Shown here: positions 1-8,195 of the stretch, one piece after another
How positions within the stretch are numbered: the first letter of the stretch is position 1
Layout: each line of letters begins with the position of its first letter
Made by a program: the position numbers and the translations under genes
Source: Arcobacter sp.
Lineage (GTDB): Bacteria; Campylobacterota; Campylobacteria; Campylobacterales; Arcobacteraceae
Reading direction: 5' to 3'
DNA length: 64,000 nucleotides
Assembly: GCA_002869565.1 (NCBI GenBank)
Contig: PKUJ01000004.1
Coordinates: forward strand, 62,001-126,000
The notes under the pieces: model-generated
The model's input: the letters and a program-made list of their open reading frames with translations, nothing else
Told to the model about the DNA's origin: nothing
Databases searched by the model: none

Positions 1-583
1 CTATCTCTCCTATTTTCCATATCTTTCCTACTCCACAACTTTCAGGAAAATCAGCTTTTAATCTTTCATTCTCTTCTAGTTCTGCCTTAATTGCTTCAAC
101 TAGAGTCTCAGCTAGTTCTATTGCATCAGAGAAGATAGTTGGAAAGTTTTTATATCCATTTACAATACACCAAATAGGAAATACAACAGAAACATCAGTT
201 GATTTACCAAATCCTCTTGGAGCTGCTTTTGCAAACTTTAATCCCATAGGTTTATATTTATCTATGATTTTGTAGTAAGTTTTATCTAGGTCTTCTTGCA
301 GTTCACTCTTTCCAGGAAGTGTATAGTAATGAGGAAAGTAAGTCATTCTAAAATAATGAAAGTTTGTCTTTTGCTTATCTCTTCTTTTTTGTTTATCTTT
401 TGGATCTAAAAGGTTAGAGACTTTTATCTGCTCTTTTAAGCCAGCAGAGAATTTTCCTAACTCTTCTTTAAATACTCTTCTTGATATCTTTCTTGCTGCA
501 AACTTGCTTTTACCTTCTTCTAAAGCTTCATTGTATGAATTATTTATAAGTTCAAGTAGTTCGCTTTTTTCAAATAGAGACAT
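1..583 (-). CDS. Phage terminase large subunit, Mu gp28-like (partial, N-terminal part)
   Basis: Reading leftward from the ATG at 581-583 gives an open frame that runs off the left edge, so only the first ~194 residues are present. Near residues 115-125 the motif APRGFGKST is a Walker A-like ATP-binding loop of the kind used by packaging ATPases, followed by a beta strand and a segment resembling the start of a terminase ATPase domain. The N-terminal ~100 residues are basic and helical. The gene overlaps the end of the gp27-like gene by 14 bases, as expected for a small/large terminase pair in a leftward late operon. It would power DNA packaging into the prohead. The family call rests on the motif and the neighbours; the nuclease domain lies outside the window. 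Confidence 0.75.
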   Translation of the reverse strand, partial: MSLFEKSELLELINNSYNEALEEGKSKFAARKISRRVFKEELGKFSAGLKEQIKVSNLLDPKDKQKRRDKQKTNFHYFRMTYFPHYYTLPGKSELQEDLDKTYYKIIDKYKPMGLKFAKAAPRGFGKSTDVSVVFPIWCIVNGYKNFPTIFSDAIELAETLVEAIKAELEENERLKADFPESCGVGKIWKIGEI

Positions 584-1073
584 CGCTTAACTCTTCTTGG
601 ATTGCATAAACTCTTTCAATAACTTTTTCCATGCTTTCAGTTGGTATATGATCTTTGATATCTAAAAGTATAGTTTCAATTGTATGTTTTATAAGTCCAT
701 ATTTATAAGCTTCAGGATCTTCAGCAGCTGCTACTTTCCTCATTTTAGAGAAACTATCTCCTAAAGATACAAGCATTTGAGCTTTTGCTTCAACACTCAT
801 CTTTTCATTTTCTCTAATCTCTTTTATACTTTGATACATATAATTTACAAATAAAGAGTACATATTTTCTTTTGTTTCACTTGACTCTTTTATGTATTTA
901 GCAGCTCTTAGCGTTAGCCAATCAAAACCTTCAGCTTTATCTTTACTTTGATAGTTGGAGATAGTTTTATCTCCAACTTGTAAAATCTGGGCTATTTCAA
1001 TTTGAGACTTTGAGGCATCTATAAAAAGCGACCTTGCTAACATTCTATTTTTATCTGCATTACTTAGTTTCAT
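570..1073 (-). CDS. Mu gp27-like protein (DUF1804 type), putative small terminase
   Basis: This 167-residue protein begins with a helix-turn-helix-like segment (about residues 8-45, ending IAQILQVGDKTISNYQ). The rest is helical with a region of charged residues. The layout fits the DUF1804/Mu gp27 family, thought to recognise DNA for packaging, and its place directly upstream of and overlapping the large terminase supports that role. It overlaps the preceding gene by 4 bases (ATGA type), so translation is probably coupled. The terminase role is inferred from family and context. Confidence 0.7.
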   Translation of the reverse strand: MKLSNADKNRMLARSLFIDASKSQIEIAQILQVGDKTISNYQSKDKAEGFDWLTLRAAKYIKESSETKENMYSLFVNYMYQSIKEIRENEKMSVEAKAQMLVSLGDSFSKMRKVAAAEDPEAYKYGLIKHTIETILLDIKDHIPTESMEKVIERVYAIQEELSDVSI

Positions 1074-1477
1074 CTAAAACCTTCTGTTCTTACTCTTTTT
1101 TTATCTCTATGTCTAAATGCATATGATTTGCTACTTGCAGGAATTGTAACTGTAGTGTTATTCTTATGTTCAGTTATTAATCTTCCTGTACTCATTTTCA
1201 TAAGATATGATTCATTCTCTTTTTTGAGTTCTTTATCTCCCTCACTTATAAGACCATTTTGTGCTCTTAGTTCATAGATTGTTAAATCAACAGTAATCTT
1301 TTTTAAAAGTGCTGTTGGATTTTCAGGTTGGATAATAAAAGATTCAATAAAAGAGATTGCATCATTTAGTGCATCATCTATTACGTCTTGATTTAAATTT
1401 CCTGTTGCATTTAAATCTGAAAGTTGAGTAAGTTCTGTTTGGCTTATCTCTTTTAGTAAATCTTCATTGGTAATCAA
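1070..1477 (-). CDS. Mu gp36-like head-tail protein (DUF1320 type)
   Basis: The product is 135 residues. It starts with a short helix-rich segment (MITNEDLLKEIS) followed by an alternating helix pattern and a 'LTIYELRAQNG' segment, all typical of the DUF1320/gp36 family found between capsid and tail genes of Mu-like phages. The C-terminal ~30 residues are basic and probably flexible. The gene lies downstream of the capsid gene but is separated from it by a terminator-like hairpin, so it may be expressed at a lower level. A head-completion or connector role is known only by family association. Confidence 0.7.
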   Translation of the reverse strand: MITNEDLLKEISQTELTQLSDLNATGNLNQDVIDDALNDAISFIESFIIQPENPTALLKKITVDLTIYELRAQNGLISEGDKELKKENESYLMKMSTGRLITEHKNNTTVTIPASSKSYAFRHRDKKRVRTEGFR

Positions 1478-1554
1478 TTTTAAATCCTTTTACTTTAGCG
1501 TTTAAAACCCGTTTAAAAACTCTAAACTATTTTTAGTCGATACATTTATCGTTT

Positions 1555-1584
1555 CAATAAATAAAAGCCCTTAAGGGCCTTTAT
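1555..1584 (-). terminator. Hairpin terminator after the capsid gene
   Basis: The perfect 12-base palindrome GCCCTTAAGGGC (1567-1578) is flanked by complementary A/T arms that extend the stem to 1561-1584 with one mismatch. On the minus strand it is followed by a U-rich run. It lies between the capsid stop codon and the gp36-like start, inside the leftward late operon, so it is more likely an attenuator than a full stop. Confidence 0.65.
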
Positions 1585-1597
1585 TTTGAATATTGCA

Positions 1598-2578
1598 TTA
1601 AGCTGAATAAATAAGCTTGATTAACGCACCAGGTCTTGTACAATATGGAATGATTTTTGTTTCAGTCTCAATTGCCCATCCTTTACCTCTTTCTAATTCT
1701 TCAGGAGATGCAGCAAAGAACATTTTTGGAGCTGCTTTCATGGCTTGAGTATGATCTGCTCTTCCATAAACAACTTCATATACTTTCTCAGACTTAGGAA
1801 TAACTACAGCTTTACCTTCTTCAATAAAAGGTTTTCTGTTTCCATTTTCATCTTTCCACGAAGCTCTAAATGGAATAAATCTCTTACCATGAATAGTAAG
1901 TACTCTTTTTCCATTTTCATCAATATATTTTGCAGGACCATTATCTTTAAAGTCTCCAGCTGCTTTTGCATTTGCAACTGTTCTATTAAAGAAAGTAGAA
2001 GAACATAAAATGTCATATGGAACTTCAATACCAAGTTCATCAACTAAAGCTTCATCAACTTCATTTAAAGCAATATCAATTTCTTTGTTTTTAAACTCAA
2101 TTGGATTTGCAGTTGTTCTAAAGTCAAATAAAACTTTTCCTTTTCCATCAACTACTTTTCCAAATAAAGCACCTGTAGCCATATACTCAATAGTAGTCAT
2201 ATAGTCATCTTTATGCTCTTTTAAAATCTGAGTAATCTTTTGTGAAACAGCTTCTACTTTTGCTTCACCTTTTAAAGATTCAAATTCATTTATTTCATGA
2301 GCTAAGATGGTATCACTCAATCCAAATCTTGGAAGTTCAATGGTTAGTTCATAAACATCTTTTAAATCTCTTACTAATCTATCTGCTCCAGGAAGAATTG
2401 TTTCTAAAACAATCCCTGCACCTTTTTTAATTTTAAGTTTTGCAGTGTTCCCCATAACAGGTTTTGCATTTGCTTTAAAATATTTATCAAATACATAGGT
2501 ACCTGATGTTTTAACTTGATTAATTGCGACCATTATTGTAGTTAATGTCCACAACTTCATAATCTCTAAAAATGGCAT
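1598..2578 (-). CDS. Major capsid protein, lambda gpE-like
   Basis: The 326-residue product has the segment 'LPRFGLSDTILAHEI' near residue 80 and an overall order resembling the phage major capsid protein E family (HK97 fold), rather than the Mu gpT family. It would form the icosahedral shell. The next gene upstream looks like a gpD-type decoration protein, repeating the lambda D-E order, while the gene before that is Mu-like. A hairpin follows the stop codon. Confidence in the capsid role is high; the exact family is from memory. Confidence 0.8.
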   Translation of the reverse strand: MPFLEIMKLWTLTTIMVAINQVKTSGTYVFDKYFKANAKPVMGNTAKLKIKKGAGIVLETILPGADRLVRDLKDVYELTIELPRFGLSDTILAHEINEFESLKGEAKVEAVSQKITQILKEHKDDYMTTIEYMATGALFGKVVDGKGKVLFDFRTTANPIEFKNKEIDIALNEVDEALVDELGIEVPYDILCSSTFFNRTVANAKAAGDFKDNGPAKYIDENGKRVLTIHGKRFIPFRASWKDENGNRKPFIEEGKAVVIPKSEKVYEVVYGRADHTQAMKAAPKMFFAASPEELERGKGWAIETETKIIPYCTRPGALIKLIYSA

Positions 2579-2589
2579 TTCTTATCTCC

Positions 2590-2925
2590 TTATCTTAAAA
2601 TGATTTTATTGTTAAATAAGTGTGGTTTATGAGAGGCATTTAAACCTTCAAGATATTTCTCTCTTACAACACCTAAAAGTAAAACTTCTGCAGGACCTGA
2701 TGTTTCTAAGTTATCACATAGGATTCCATTTGGTTCTGCATCAACAGCTGCTACATCAAAAGTAGCTCCACCATCAGTTGTAATTAAAACTTGCCCAGCT
2801 TTTAAACCTTCTGTTCCATCTGGAATAGTTACAGCAGCCTCTGTTGCTAGAACTTTTTTGATTACTACATCACTTTGTTTTTTTAGCGTTACATTTTGTA
2901 CGCTTGTTCCTACGAAATCAGACAT
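2590..2925 (-). CDS. Putative head decoration protein (lambda gpD-like position)
   Basis: This is a small (111 residues) beta-rich protein with many Val, Thr and Gly residues and a central segment 'GLKAGQVLITTDGGATF', typical of capsid-stabilising decoration proteins. The stop of the protease/scaffold gene overlaps its start by one base (TAATG type). It is 11 bases upstream of the capsid gene. The call is based on size, composition and position; no sequence motif is decisive. Confidence 0.55.
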   Translation of the reverse strand: MSDFVGTSVQNVTLKKQSDVVIKKVLATEAAVTIPDGTEGLKAGQVLITTDGGATFDVAAVDAEPNGILCDNLETSGPAEVLLLGVVREKYLEGLNASHKPHLFNNKIILR

Positions 2926-3236
2926 TATTCAATACCTCCTAATTTAAGTACATTGTATTTTTGGTTTCCTGCACCTTGATTGTTGTTTGAATAAACATCA
3001 TCTTCAGGTTTTGTAACAATTACTTTTGCATTTGTTAATAGACTTGTTAATCCTTCTGGATTTGATTTCCCAAAAGCAATAAGTGAATCTTTTTGGCTAG
3101 CTACAACTTTGTTTGCTGCAATTGCATCATCAACTTCTTTTTCAACTCTTGCTGATTCAGCTGCTGTTTCTTTATCTTTCAAATCTTTATTCTCTTTTTC
3201 AAGAGCTTCCATTTTTGCTTTATCTTCAGGTGTCAT
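2925..3236 (-). CDS. Nested scaffold protein, Mu gpZ-like (internal start in the protease gene)
   Basis: Within the protease gene, an in-frame ATG at 3236-3234 is preceded by a full Shine-Dalgarno AAGGAG (3251-3246) with 9-base spacing. Translation from it gives 103 residues (MTPEDKAKMEALEKENKD...), exactly the coiled-coil C-terminal portion. In Mu, the I gene contains the in-frame Z scaffold in the same way. The SD match is as good as or better than most normal starts in this operon. The product would be the internal assembly scaffold. Confidence 0.65.
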   Translation of the reverse strand: MTPEDKAKMEALEKENKDLKDKETAAESARVEKEVDDAIAANKVVASQKDSLIAFGKSNPEGLTSLLTNAKVIVTKPEDDVYSNNNQGAGNQKYNVLKLGGIE

Positions 3237-3728
3237 TCCTGTGTTCTCCTTTTTATTTATTTGATTATTGTTAGCGACTAGTTCTCCTAAGTCTTCTAAA
3301 AATGGTCTATTTGTAAGAGCTGCACTATGAATAGTCCAACCTATATCTTTTCCAGTTGTTTGGTCTATAGTGTTCTTTTGAAAAACTGGTGAAATATATT
3401 TGTATTTACCAGTTTTAATAAGCTCTTTCCCATGTTCTAGCCATTCGACTTTTGCCCATAACTCTTCATCTTTTATCTCAAACTCTTTTATCCAACCATA
3501 AGCTTCTCCTGTCCCTTCAATAACAGTTGCATGATCTAAGTCGATTACTAGATCTACCTTTGCATTATCAAAGTTAGTTTTCATCTGCTGTAAGTCTTCA
3601 AGATTGAGTTCAAAGTCTCCTGCTACATGACCTTGCCATTTACCTGTAATGGCAAGTTTTATTTCATCTTGTATTGTTTGGGAGTTTAGTGCAAACAGTA
3701 CGTTACATGCTATAAGTGATTTATTCAA
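2925..3728 (-). CDS. Prohead protease, Mu gpI-like
   Basis: The N-terminal ~160 residues match the Mu I protease type: a strand-rich start, 'VDLVIDLDHATV' near residue 60 (a His in the position expected for the active-site His) and 'WTIHSAALTNRPFL' near residue 135 (expected Ser-containing segment). The C-terminal ~100 residues are charged, helical and coiled-coil-like, typical of the scaffold portion. It would process the capsid assembly core. An internal start producing the scaffold alone is visible (see the nested entry). It overlaps the preceding gene by 8 bases. Confidence 0.8.
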   Translation of the reverse strand: MNKSLIACNVLFALNSQTIQDEIKLAITGKWQGHVAGDFELNLEDLQQMKTNFDNAKVDLVIDLDHATVIEGTGEAYGWIKEFEIKDEELWAKVEWLEHGKELIKTGKYKYISPVFQKNTIDQTTGKDIGWTIHSAALTNRPFLEDLGELVANNNQINKKENTGMTPEDKAKMEALEKENKDLKDKETAAESARVEKEVDDAIAANKVVASQKDSLIAFGKSNPEGLTSLLTNAKVIVTKPEDDVYSNNNQGAGNQKYNVLKLGGIE

Positions 3729-4158
3729 TATATTCTCCTTGTATATGAATTTTTGGTATTGTAAATTCTAGATTTTTTTGAAAGATAGTTATATAAGCAC
3801 TTTCATTTTTTGCATCTAATATTTTCTTTGATGCACCAATTTTTATTGGTTGTGAATCTAAAATTGTTTTTGAATATAGTTTTTCATTTATCTTTAATAG
3901 AAGTTCTTCTATTTCATTATGTTGTTTTTGTCTTGTTTTTTTGTTGTTTGAAAATGAAGCTTGTGCAATGTATAAAGAGAATTTTAAATTCAATTCAAAT
4001 GAAGATATAGGATCTTCTTCTATAAAATCTACATATATAATAGGTAATTTTGAAGTATCTATTTGAATAGCTTTTACAGATGAAAACTCACCAAAATACT
4101 TTTCGCAACTAGCTATTTGGGATAAGTCTTTTTTTAATTCTATTTCATACTCTTGCAC
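3721..4158 (-). CDS. Unknown phage protein, first gene of the leftward head operon
   Basis: The 145-residue product has no signal peptide or membrane segment. It has a mixed alpha/beta pattern with 'PIIYVDFIEEDP' near residue 40 and a basic middle section. Length and pattern are vaguely like Mu gp37-type (DUF1834) or tail-terminator proteins, but the match is too weak to name. It overlaps the protease gene by 8 bases, so it belongs to the same operon. Its place at the head of the operon, next to the divergent tail operon, is unusual for a head-tail connector. Confidence 0.5.
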   Translation of the reverse strand: MQEYEIELKKDLSQIASCEKYFGEFSSVKAIQIDTSKLPIIYVDFIEEDPISSFELNLKFSLYIAQASFSNNKKTRQKQHNEIEELLLKINEKLYSKTILDSQPIKIGASKKILDAKNESAYITIFQKNLEFTIPKIHIQGEYIE

Positions 4159-4315
4159 AATTTCCCTTTTCTAAACAAATGAGCCAAATCTTACAAAATA
4201 GTCCAAAGCCTTATCTAGTCGTGTTTTTTTGAAGAATCTAACACTAAAGTCCCTTGCTTTATAGTGCGTATATATAGATGTTAGACTGCGATAAAAATTT
4301 AAGTTAAGGTTTGAA
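4159..4315. promoter_or_regulatory. Divergent intergenic region between head and tail operons
   Basis: These 157 bases separate the leftward head operon from the rightward tail operon and must hold at least two late promoters. I see AT-rich stretches such as TATATA at 4269-4274 but no convincing sigma-70 pair. Late genes of this phage type are often driven by a phage activator, which would fit the lack of a clear -35 element. The exact sites cannot be assigned. Confidence 0.4.
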
Positions 4316-4594
4316 ATGGAAGCAACAATAGTGATAAATACATGGCAATTAATTATAGGAATCATCACTTTTGTAGGTTCATTTTCTATTAATACTTTTA
4401 TGACTACACGAAATAGTAAGAAAATTGAAGATTTTGAAGAGAAGATTGTTGATGTTGTTAAGTGGGATAAAGCTAGGGCTACTTTTGTATCAAAAGAATT
4501 ATATGCAAATCAGATGGAGCATATAGATTTAGCTCTAGGTGAACTTAAAAAACAAAATGAAGCAATCTTAAGTTATGTAGCAAAGGATAAATAA
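4316..4594 (+). CDS. Small membrane protein, possible holin partner or DUF2730-like
   Basis: The product is 92 residues with one membrane segment at about residues 9-27 and a charged helical tail predicted as coiled coil (residues 33-90). This layout matches phage DUF2730-type proteins and holin accessory proteins. Its stop codon overlaps the start of the following holin-like gene (TAATG), so the two are probably made together. A role in lysis is inferred from this pairing; no family motif is decisive. Confidence 0.5.
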   Translation: MEATIVINTWQLIIGIITFVGSFSINTFMTTRNSKKIEDFEEKIVDVVKWDKARATFVSKELYANQMEHIDLALGELKKQNEAILSYVAKDK

Positions 4595-5022
4595 TGAGTA
4601 TCTTATCAAAATTAAATCCTCTTTCTTGGATAGCTGATATTGTAAAAGAACCAATAGTAGAATGGCAAAAAAGAAAAACTTTAAAAGTAGAAAATGAAGC
4701 AAAAGAGCTAGATAGAGAGCATGAAGTAAGACTTAAAAAGATGGATATTGCTGCAAAACTTGCTGAAAAAGGACAGCAAGTAGAGGCTGATTGGGATACA
4801 AATGCTCAAAACAATATGAAACACTCTTGGAAAGATGAGTGGTTTGTATTTTTATTTTCTATTCCATTGATAGCTGCTTTTATACCACACTTTCAACCAT
4901 ACATTTTAGAAGGCTTTAAAACATTAAAACAAACTCCTGATTGGTATATGTGGTTAGTAGTTGGAATTGTAATAGCTACTTTTGGACTTAGATGGATGTT
5001 TGGAAGAATTAAAATCAGATGA
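4594..5022 (+). CDS. Holin-like membrane protein
   Basis: This 142-residue protein has a charged N-terminal half (helical, residues 25-70) and two membrane segments in the C-terminal half (about 88-104 and 119-136). The segment SWKDEW just before the first membrane helix resembles the '3TM holin, gene-transfer release' family. It overlaps the previous gene by one base and the spike gene by four. It probably permeabilises the inner membrane at lysis. No endolysin is recognisable nearby, so the lysis cassette is split or incomplete in this window. Confidence 0.55.
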   Translation: MSILSKLNPLSWIADIVKEPIVEWQKRKTLKVENEAKELDREHEVRLKKMDIAAKLAEKGQQVEADWDTNAQNNMKHSWKDEWFVFLFSIPLIAAFIPHFQPYILEGFKTLKQTPDWYMWLVVGIVIATFGLRWMFGRIKIR

Positions 5023-5576
5023 TGACTTTAGGGGAACTAAAAAGAAGATTAGAAAATATAGCTCAAATAGGAACTATATCAGCTACAAAATCTCAAGATG
5101 GAAAAGCTCTAGCTAGAGTTATTTTTGATGATGATGTGGATAACAAGAGAGTATCTGCATTCTTACCAGTTGTAAGTATTGCAAACTCTTTTGTAAGAGT
5201 TCATGTACCAATAAGAGTAAATGAACAGGTTCTAGTAATAAGTCCATTTGGAAATGCAAATAGTGGATTTATTATTAGATCTATTTTTAATAAAGCTTGT
5301 AAAGAGCCAGATGGATCTAATGAGTTTACAACAGTTGTTGAGTTTGAGGATGGAACTAGGTTTTCCTATGACACTAAAAACAAAAAATTAACTGCAGCTT
5401 GTGTTGGTGATATTGAGATTATTGCAAAAAATATAACTATCAAAGCAGATAATACAAACTTTGATGGTGGAAGTGTAACTCATAATGGAACAACAATAGA
5501 TGATACCCATGATCATACACAAAATGCAGGTAATCACTTTGGAGCTGGAGCTATTACAACTGCTCCAAATAAATAA
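5019..5576 (+). CDS. Baseplate assembly protein V (tail spike)
   Basis: The 185-residue product has an N-terminal OB-fold-like domain (about 15-95) followed by a beta-helical repetitive stretch, the layout of P2 gpV and Mu gp45. Near the C-terminus is 'THDHTQNAGNHFG', containing the H-x-H motif that in P2-like spikes binds an iron ion at the needle tip. It forms the membrane-piercing trimer under the baseplate. The ATG at 5019 overlaps the preceding stop; a second ATG follows at once (MMT). Confidence 0.85.
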   Translation: MMTLGELKRRLENIAQIGTISATKSQDGKALARVIFDDDVDNKRVSAFLPVVSIANSFVRVHVPIRVNEQVLVISPFGNANSGFIIRSIFNKACKEPDGSNEFTTVVEFEDGTRFSYDTKNKKLTAACVGDIEIIAKNITIKADNTNFDGGSVTHNGTTIDDTHDHTQNAGNHFGAGAITTAPNK

Positions 5577-5586
5577 AGAGAAAAAG

Positions 5587-5889
5587 ATGGCAAAGATTTC
5601 AAAAGAAAAAAGCTTTAACAGAATGATTGAGACACCTCTAGGTTCTAGAGTTTATCTTCCTCATTTTGGCTCAAAGCTTCATATTTTAATAGATAGACCT
5701 ACAACACTTAAGTGGGCAATGCTATTTAAAAAGTATCTCTTTGAATGCTTTTTTGATGAGAACTGGAATCCTTGGGATGATAGATTAGTTCCAACAGGTG
5801 TTACATTAAATAGTTTTGATACTACAAGTGGAGAGATCTCTTGTAGTGTGAATTTTGAAGATGATTTAAGTTTGGAGTATGCAGCATGA
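5587..5889 (+). CDS. Baseplate protein W (gp25-like)
   Basis: The start at 5587 is chosen because it follows a purine-rich ribosome site (AAAGAGAAAAAG) and the spike stop codon by 10 bases; it gives 100 residues. The protein matches the size and pattern of P2 gpW / T4 gp25, including 'ETPLGSRVYLPHFGSKLH' near the start, the conserved gp25-type segment. It is part of the baseplate wedge that starts sheath polymerisation. It overlaps the J gene by 4 bases. Confidence 0.85.
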   Translation: MAKISKEKSFNRMIETPLGSRVYLPHFGSKLHILIDRPTTLKWAMLFKKYLFECFFDENWNPWDDRLVPTGVTLNSFDTTSGEISCSVNFEDDLSLEYAA

Positions 5890-6974
5890 TAGATATTAGT
5901 TCATTACCTACACCAGCAGTTTTACAAACTTTAGATTTTGAAGAGATAAAACAAGAAATCATATCAACTGTTCAAAGTGTAAAACCTGATTGGGAAGCTT
6001 TAGAGAGTGATGATTATATGCCTTTAATAGAAGCAAATGCATATAGAGAAATTCACTTAAGAAAAAAGTTTAATTCCCTGGCACTTGCATTTTTTATTGC
6101 AACTGCTACAGGTGATGATTTAGATAACTGGGGAGCACTGTTTGACTGTGTTAGATTGCAAGGTGAACATCCTTATGATACTTATACTTTTACTCTAAGT
6201 GAGGCTCAAGTTGGAGATATCACTATTTCTTCAGGTTTAGTTTTAAGTGATGATGAAAGTATATATGAGGCAACACTTCAAGAAGATGTAATTATATCTG
6301 CAGGTGAACTTGAAGGAAGTGGAAAAGTGGAACTTCAACTTTCAGCTTCAAGTAGTGATGTTCAAACTGTAAATATAACAACACCACTTCCTTATGTAGT
6401 AACAGCAGCTTCTGGTGATGGTTTTAAAAATGGAAGTGAAGTTGAAAGTGATGAAGAGTTTAGAGCTAGGATTTTCATCTCTATGGCTGATAAATCAACT
6501 GCAGGAGCTAGTGAAACCTATGAAAGTTTTACATACTCATCTGATGAAAGAATATCTGATGTGAATATAGAGAGATTAGAAGCTGGAACAGTTCATGTCT
6601 TTTACTATAGCAAAGATGCAGATGCAACTATGCAAGAGAATATAAACTCAAGTTTAAATGATAAGCAAATAAGACCTCTAAGTGATACAGTAATTATAGA
6701 TCATGTAGAGGTTATAAATATAGATGTTACTGCATCACTTGTATTGGAAGAGAATGTTCTATCAAATGAAGTTCTTTCAAATGCAATAGCATCTTTAAAA
6801 GCTGGATTAAAAACTTTAGAAAAAATCAAAGAAGATATCACTTTATCTGAGATAAATGATTTTTTAAAAGTAGCTGGAGTTAAAGAGGTGATTATCTCAG
6901 GTCCAAATGAAAACTATGTTATTTCATACAATCAAATAGGGGTACAAAATGAGCTCAATATCACTATTGCCTAG
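5886..6974 (+). CDS. Baseplate assembly protein J (Mu gp47-like)
   Basis: At 362 residues it is of the usual length for the baseplate J family. It has the typical N-terminal helical region with 'EANAYREIHLRKKFN' (about residue 55-70), the segment 'ATGDDLDNWGALFD', and later 'GSEVESDEEFRARI' near residue 185, all characteristic of P2 gpJ / Mu gp47. It forms the wedge ring of the baseplate with W and I. The stop overlaps the start of gpI by 26 bases, so translation is coupled. Confidence 0.9.
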   Translation: MIDISSLPTPAVLQTLDFEEIKQEIISTVQSVKPDWEALESDDYMPLIEANAYREIHLRKKFNSLALAFFIATATGDDLDNWGALFDCVRLQGEHPYDTYTFTLSEAQVGDITISSGLVLSDDESIYEATLQEDVIISAGELEGSGKVELQLSASSSDVQTVNITTPLPYVVTAASGDGFKNGSEVESDEEFRARIFISMADKSTAGASETYESFTYSSDERISDVNIERLEAGTVHVFYYSKDADATMQENINSSLNDKQIRPLSDTVIIDHVEVINIDVTASLVLEENVLSNEVLSNAIASLKAGLKTLEKIKEDITLSEINDFLKVAGVKEVIISGPNENYVISYNQIGVQNELNITIA

Positions 6975-7557
6975 TAATGAAAGTGAAATAGCAAAAGCTA
7001 TTGATATCGCAAACTCAAAGAGACTTGATTTAATTGGTGATGAGCTAAGTATTGTAAAGCATCTTGCAAATCCTTTATTTTGTCCTTTAGAGTTTTTGCC
7101 TTTTTTGGCATATGCTTTTAAAGTTGATTTTTGGGATGAAGAATTAAAAGAGAGTGAAAAAAGAGATCTGATAAAACACTCTATTTTACTTCATCAAAGA
7201 AAAGGAACTTTATGGGCTATTGAAGAAGTACTTGAATTGGTAAATTATTCAAATAAAGCAAAAGGTGAATATGCAAAGATCAAAGAGGGGCTTAGGTTAG
7301 ATAGTAGGGATGGAAGCTATAAATATGATGGTATTTATAATCATGGTTCTAATGATGATTGGGCAAAGTATGTAATTTATGTACCAAAACCAATTACTAT
7401 TTCAAGGGCAAATATAGCTAGAAAACTAATTGAAGCTTATGCACCAAAAAGATCACATCTAGTAGCAATTGTTTATGATATTGCTGCTTCAAGGGATGGA
7501 ACATATTTTTATAACAATGAAATAACACATGGAAAAATAGGAGCAGCGAATGGCTGA
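6949..7557 (+). CDS. Tail protein I (Mu gp48 / P2 gpI-like)
   Basis: This 202-residue protein has the typical gpI pattern: 'LLPSNESEIAKAI' at the N-terminus, 'CPLEFLPFLAYAFKVDFWDE' around residues 42-61, and 'HQRKGTLWAIEEVLE' around 77-91. It links baseplate wedge and tail fibre. It overlaps J by 26 bases and the fibre gene by 8. The ATG at 6949 is used because the conserved N-terminal motif begins a few residues later. Confidence 0.88.
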   Translation: MSSISLLPSNESEIAKAIDIANSKRLDLIGDELSIVKHLANPLFCPLEFLPFLAYAFKVDFWDEELKESEKRDLIKHSILLHQRKGTLWAIEEVLELVNYSNKAKGEYAKIKEGLRLDSRDGSYKYDGIYNHGSNDDWAKYVIYVPKPITISRANIARKLIEAYAPKRSHLVAIVYDIAASRDGTYFYNNEITHGKIGAANG

Positions 7558-8185
7558 TATAGAAGAATTAGAACAGTGGGAAGATGGAGTTTATCAGCTT
7601 GAAACTACTGATCCAGTTGAAGGTGGAGCAGATGGGGTTGATAACAAACCACATAAACACCTAGCGAACAGAACAGTATATTTAAAAAGTAAATTAGAAA
7701 AAAGCACTTTTGCTTCAATGATTATTGCTTCACCTTCAAATGTAGTTCCTGATGGGTTTTTAGAATGTAATGGGGCAGCACTTTCAAGAACTGTATATGC
7801 TGATTTATTTGCAAAAATTGGAACAACTTATGGTGTCGGGAATGGAAGCAGTACATTTAATATTCCTGATCTTAGAGGTGAGTTCATAAGAGGGCTTGAT
7901 AATGGTCGTGGTGTTGATAGTGGTCGTGGTGTTGGTAGTTTTCAAGGTGATGCAATACGAAATATTATAGGTAGTTTTGTTATGGGGGACTCGAGTGGAA
8001 GATACAATTTTTCATCAGCAAATGGAGTATTTTCTACAGCATTTTCTTCAACTGGTGTTAATAATTCAGGAAATACTGCATTTTCAGTTGATGCAGGTGT
8101 TGAGTTTGATGTTTCTAATGTTGTACCAACAGCAAGTGAAAACAGACCACGAAATGTAGCAATGATGTATTGCATTAAATATTAG
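7550..8185 (+). CDS. Tail fibre protein with phage tail collar domain
   Basis: The 211-residue product begins with ~50 residues likely to bind the baseplate. The tail-collar motif follows: 'GFLECNGAALSRTVYADLF' at about 65-83 and 'FNIPDLRGEFIRGLDNGRG' at about 103-121. The C-terminal 'ENRPRNVAMMYCIKY' is the standard end of collar-type fibres. It is short for a fibre, so it may be a short fibre or a fibre tip that binds the host surface. A short repeat of GRGVDS/GRGVGS lies at about 119-130. Confidence 0.8.
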   Translation: MADIEELEQWEDGVYQLETTDPVEGGADGVDNKPHKHLANRTVYLKSKLEKSTFASMIIASPSNVVPDGFLECNGAALSRTVYADLFAKIGTTYGVGNGSSTFNIPDLRGEFIRGLDNGRGVDSGRGVGSFQGDAIRNIIGSFVMGDSSGRYNFSSANGVFSTAFSSTGVNNSGNTAFSVDAGVEFDVSNVVPTASENRPRNVAMMYCIKY

Positions 8186-8195
8186 GAAGGTAAAA

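Noticed and set aside
1745-2430. Rightward and leftward frames inside the capsid gene
   Set aside because: Low-complexity frames opposite or shifted to a solid capsid gene; shadow frames due to AT-rich codon use.
4171-4368. Leftward reading frame of 65 codons over the divergent promoter
   Set aside because: It overlaps the start of a good rightward gene, has no ribosome site and a biased, non-protein-like composition.
7942-8175. Leftward frame inside the tail fibre gene
   Set aside because: It is the antisense of a gene with a clear collar motif; no ribosome site or family pattern.
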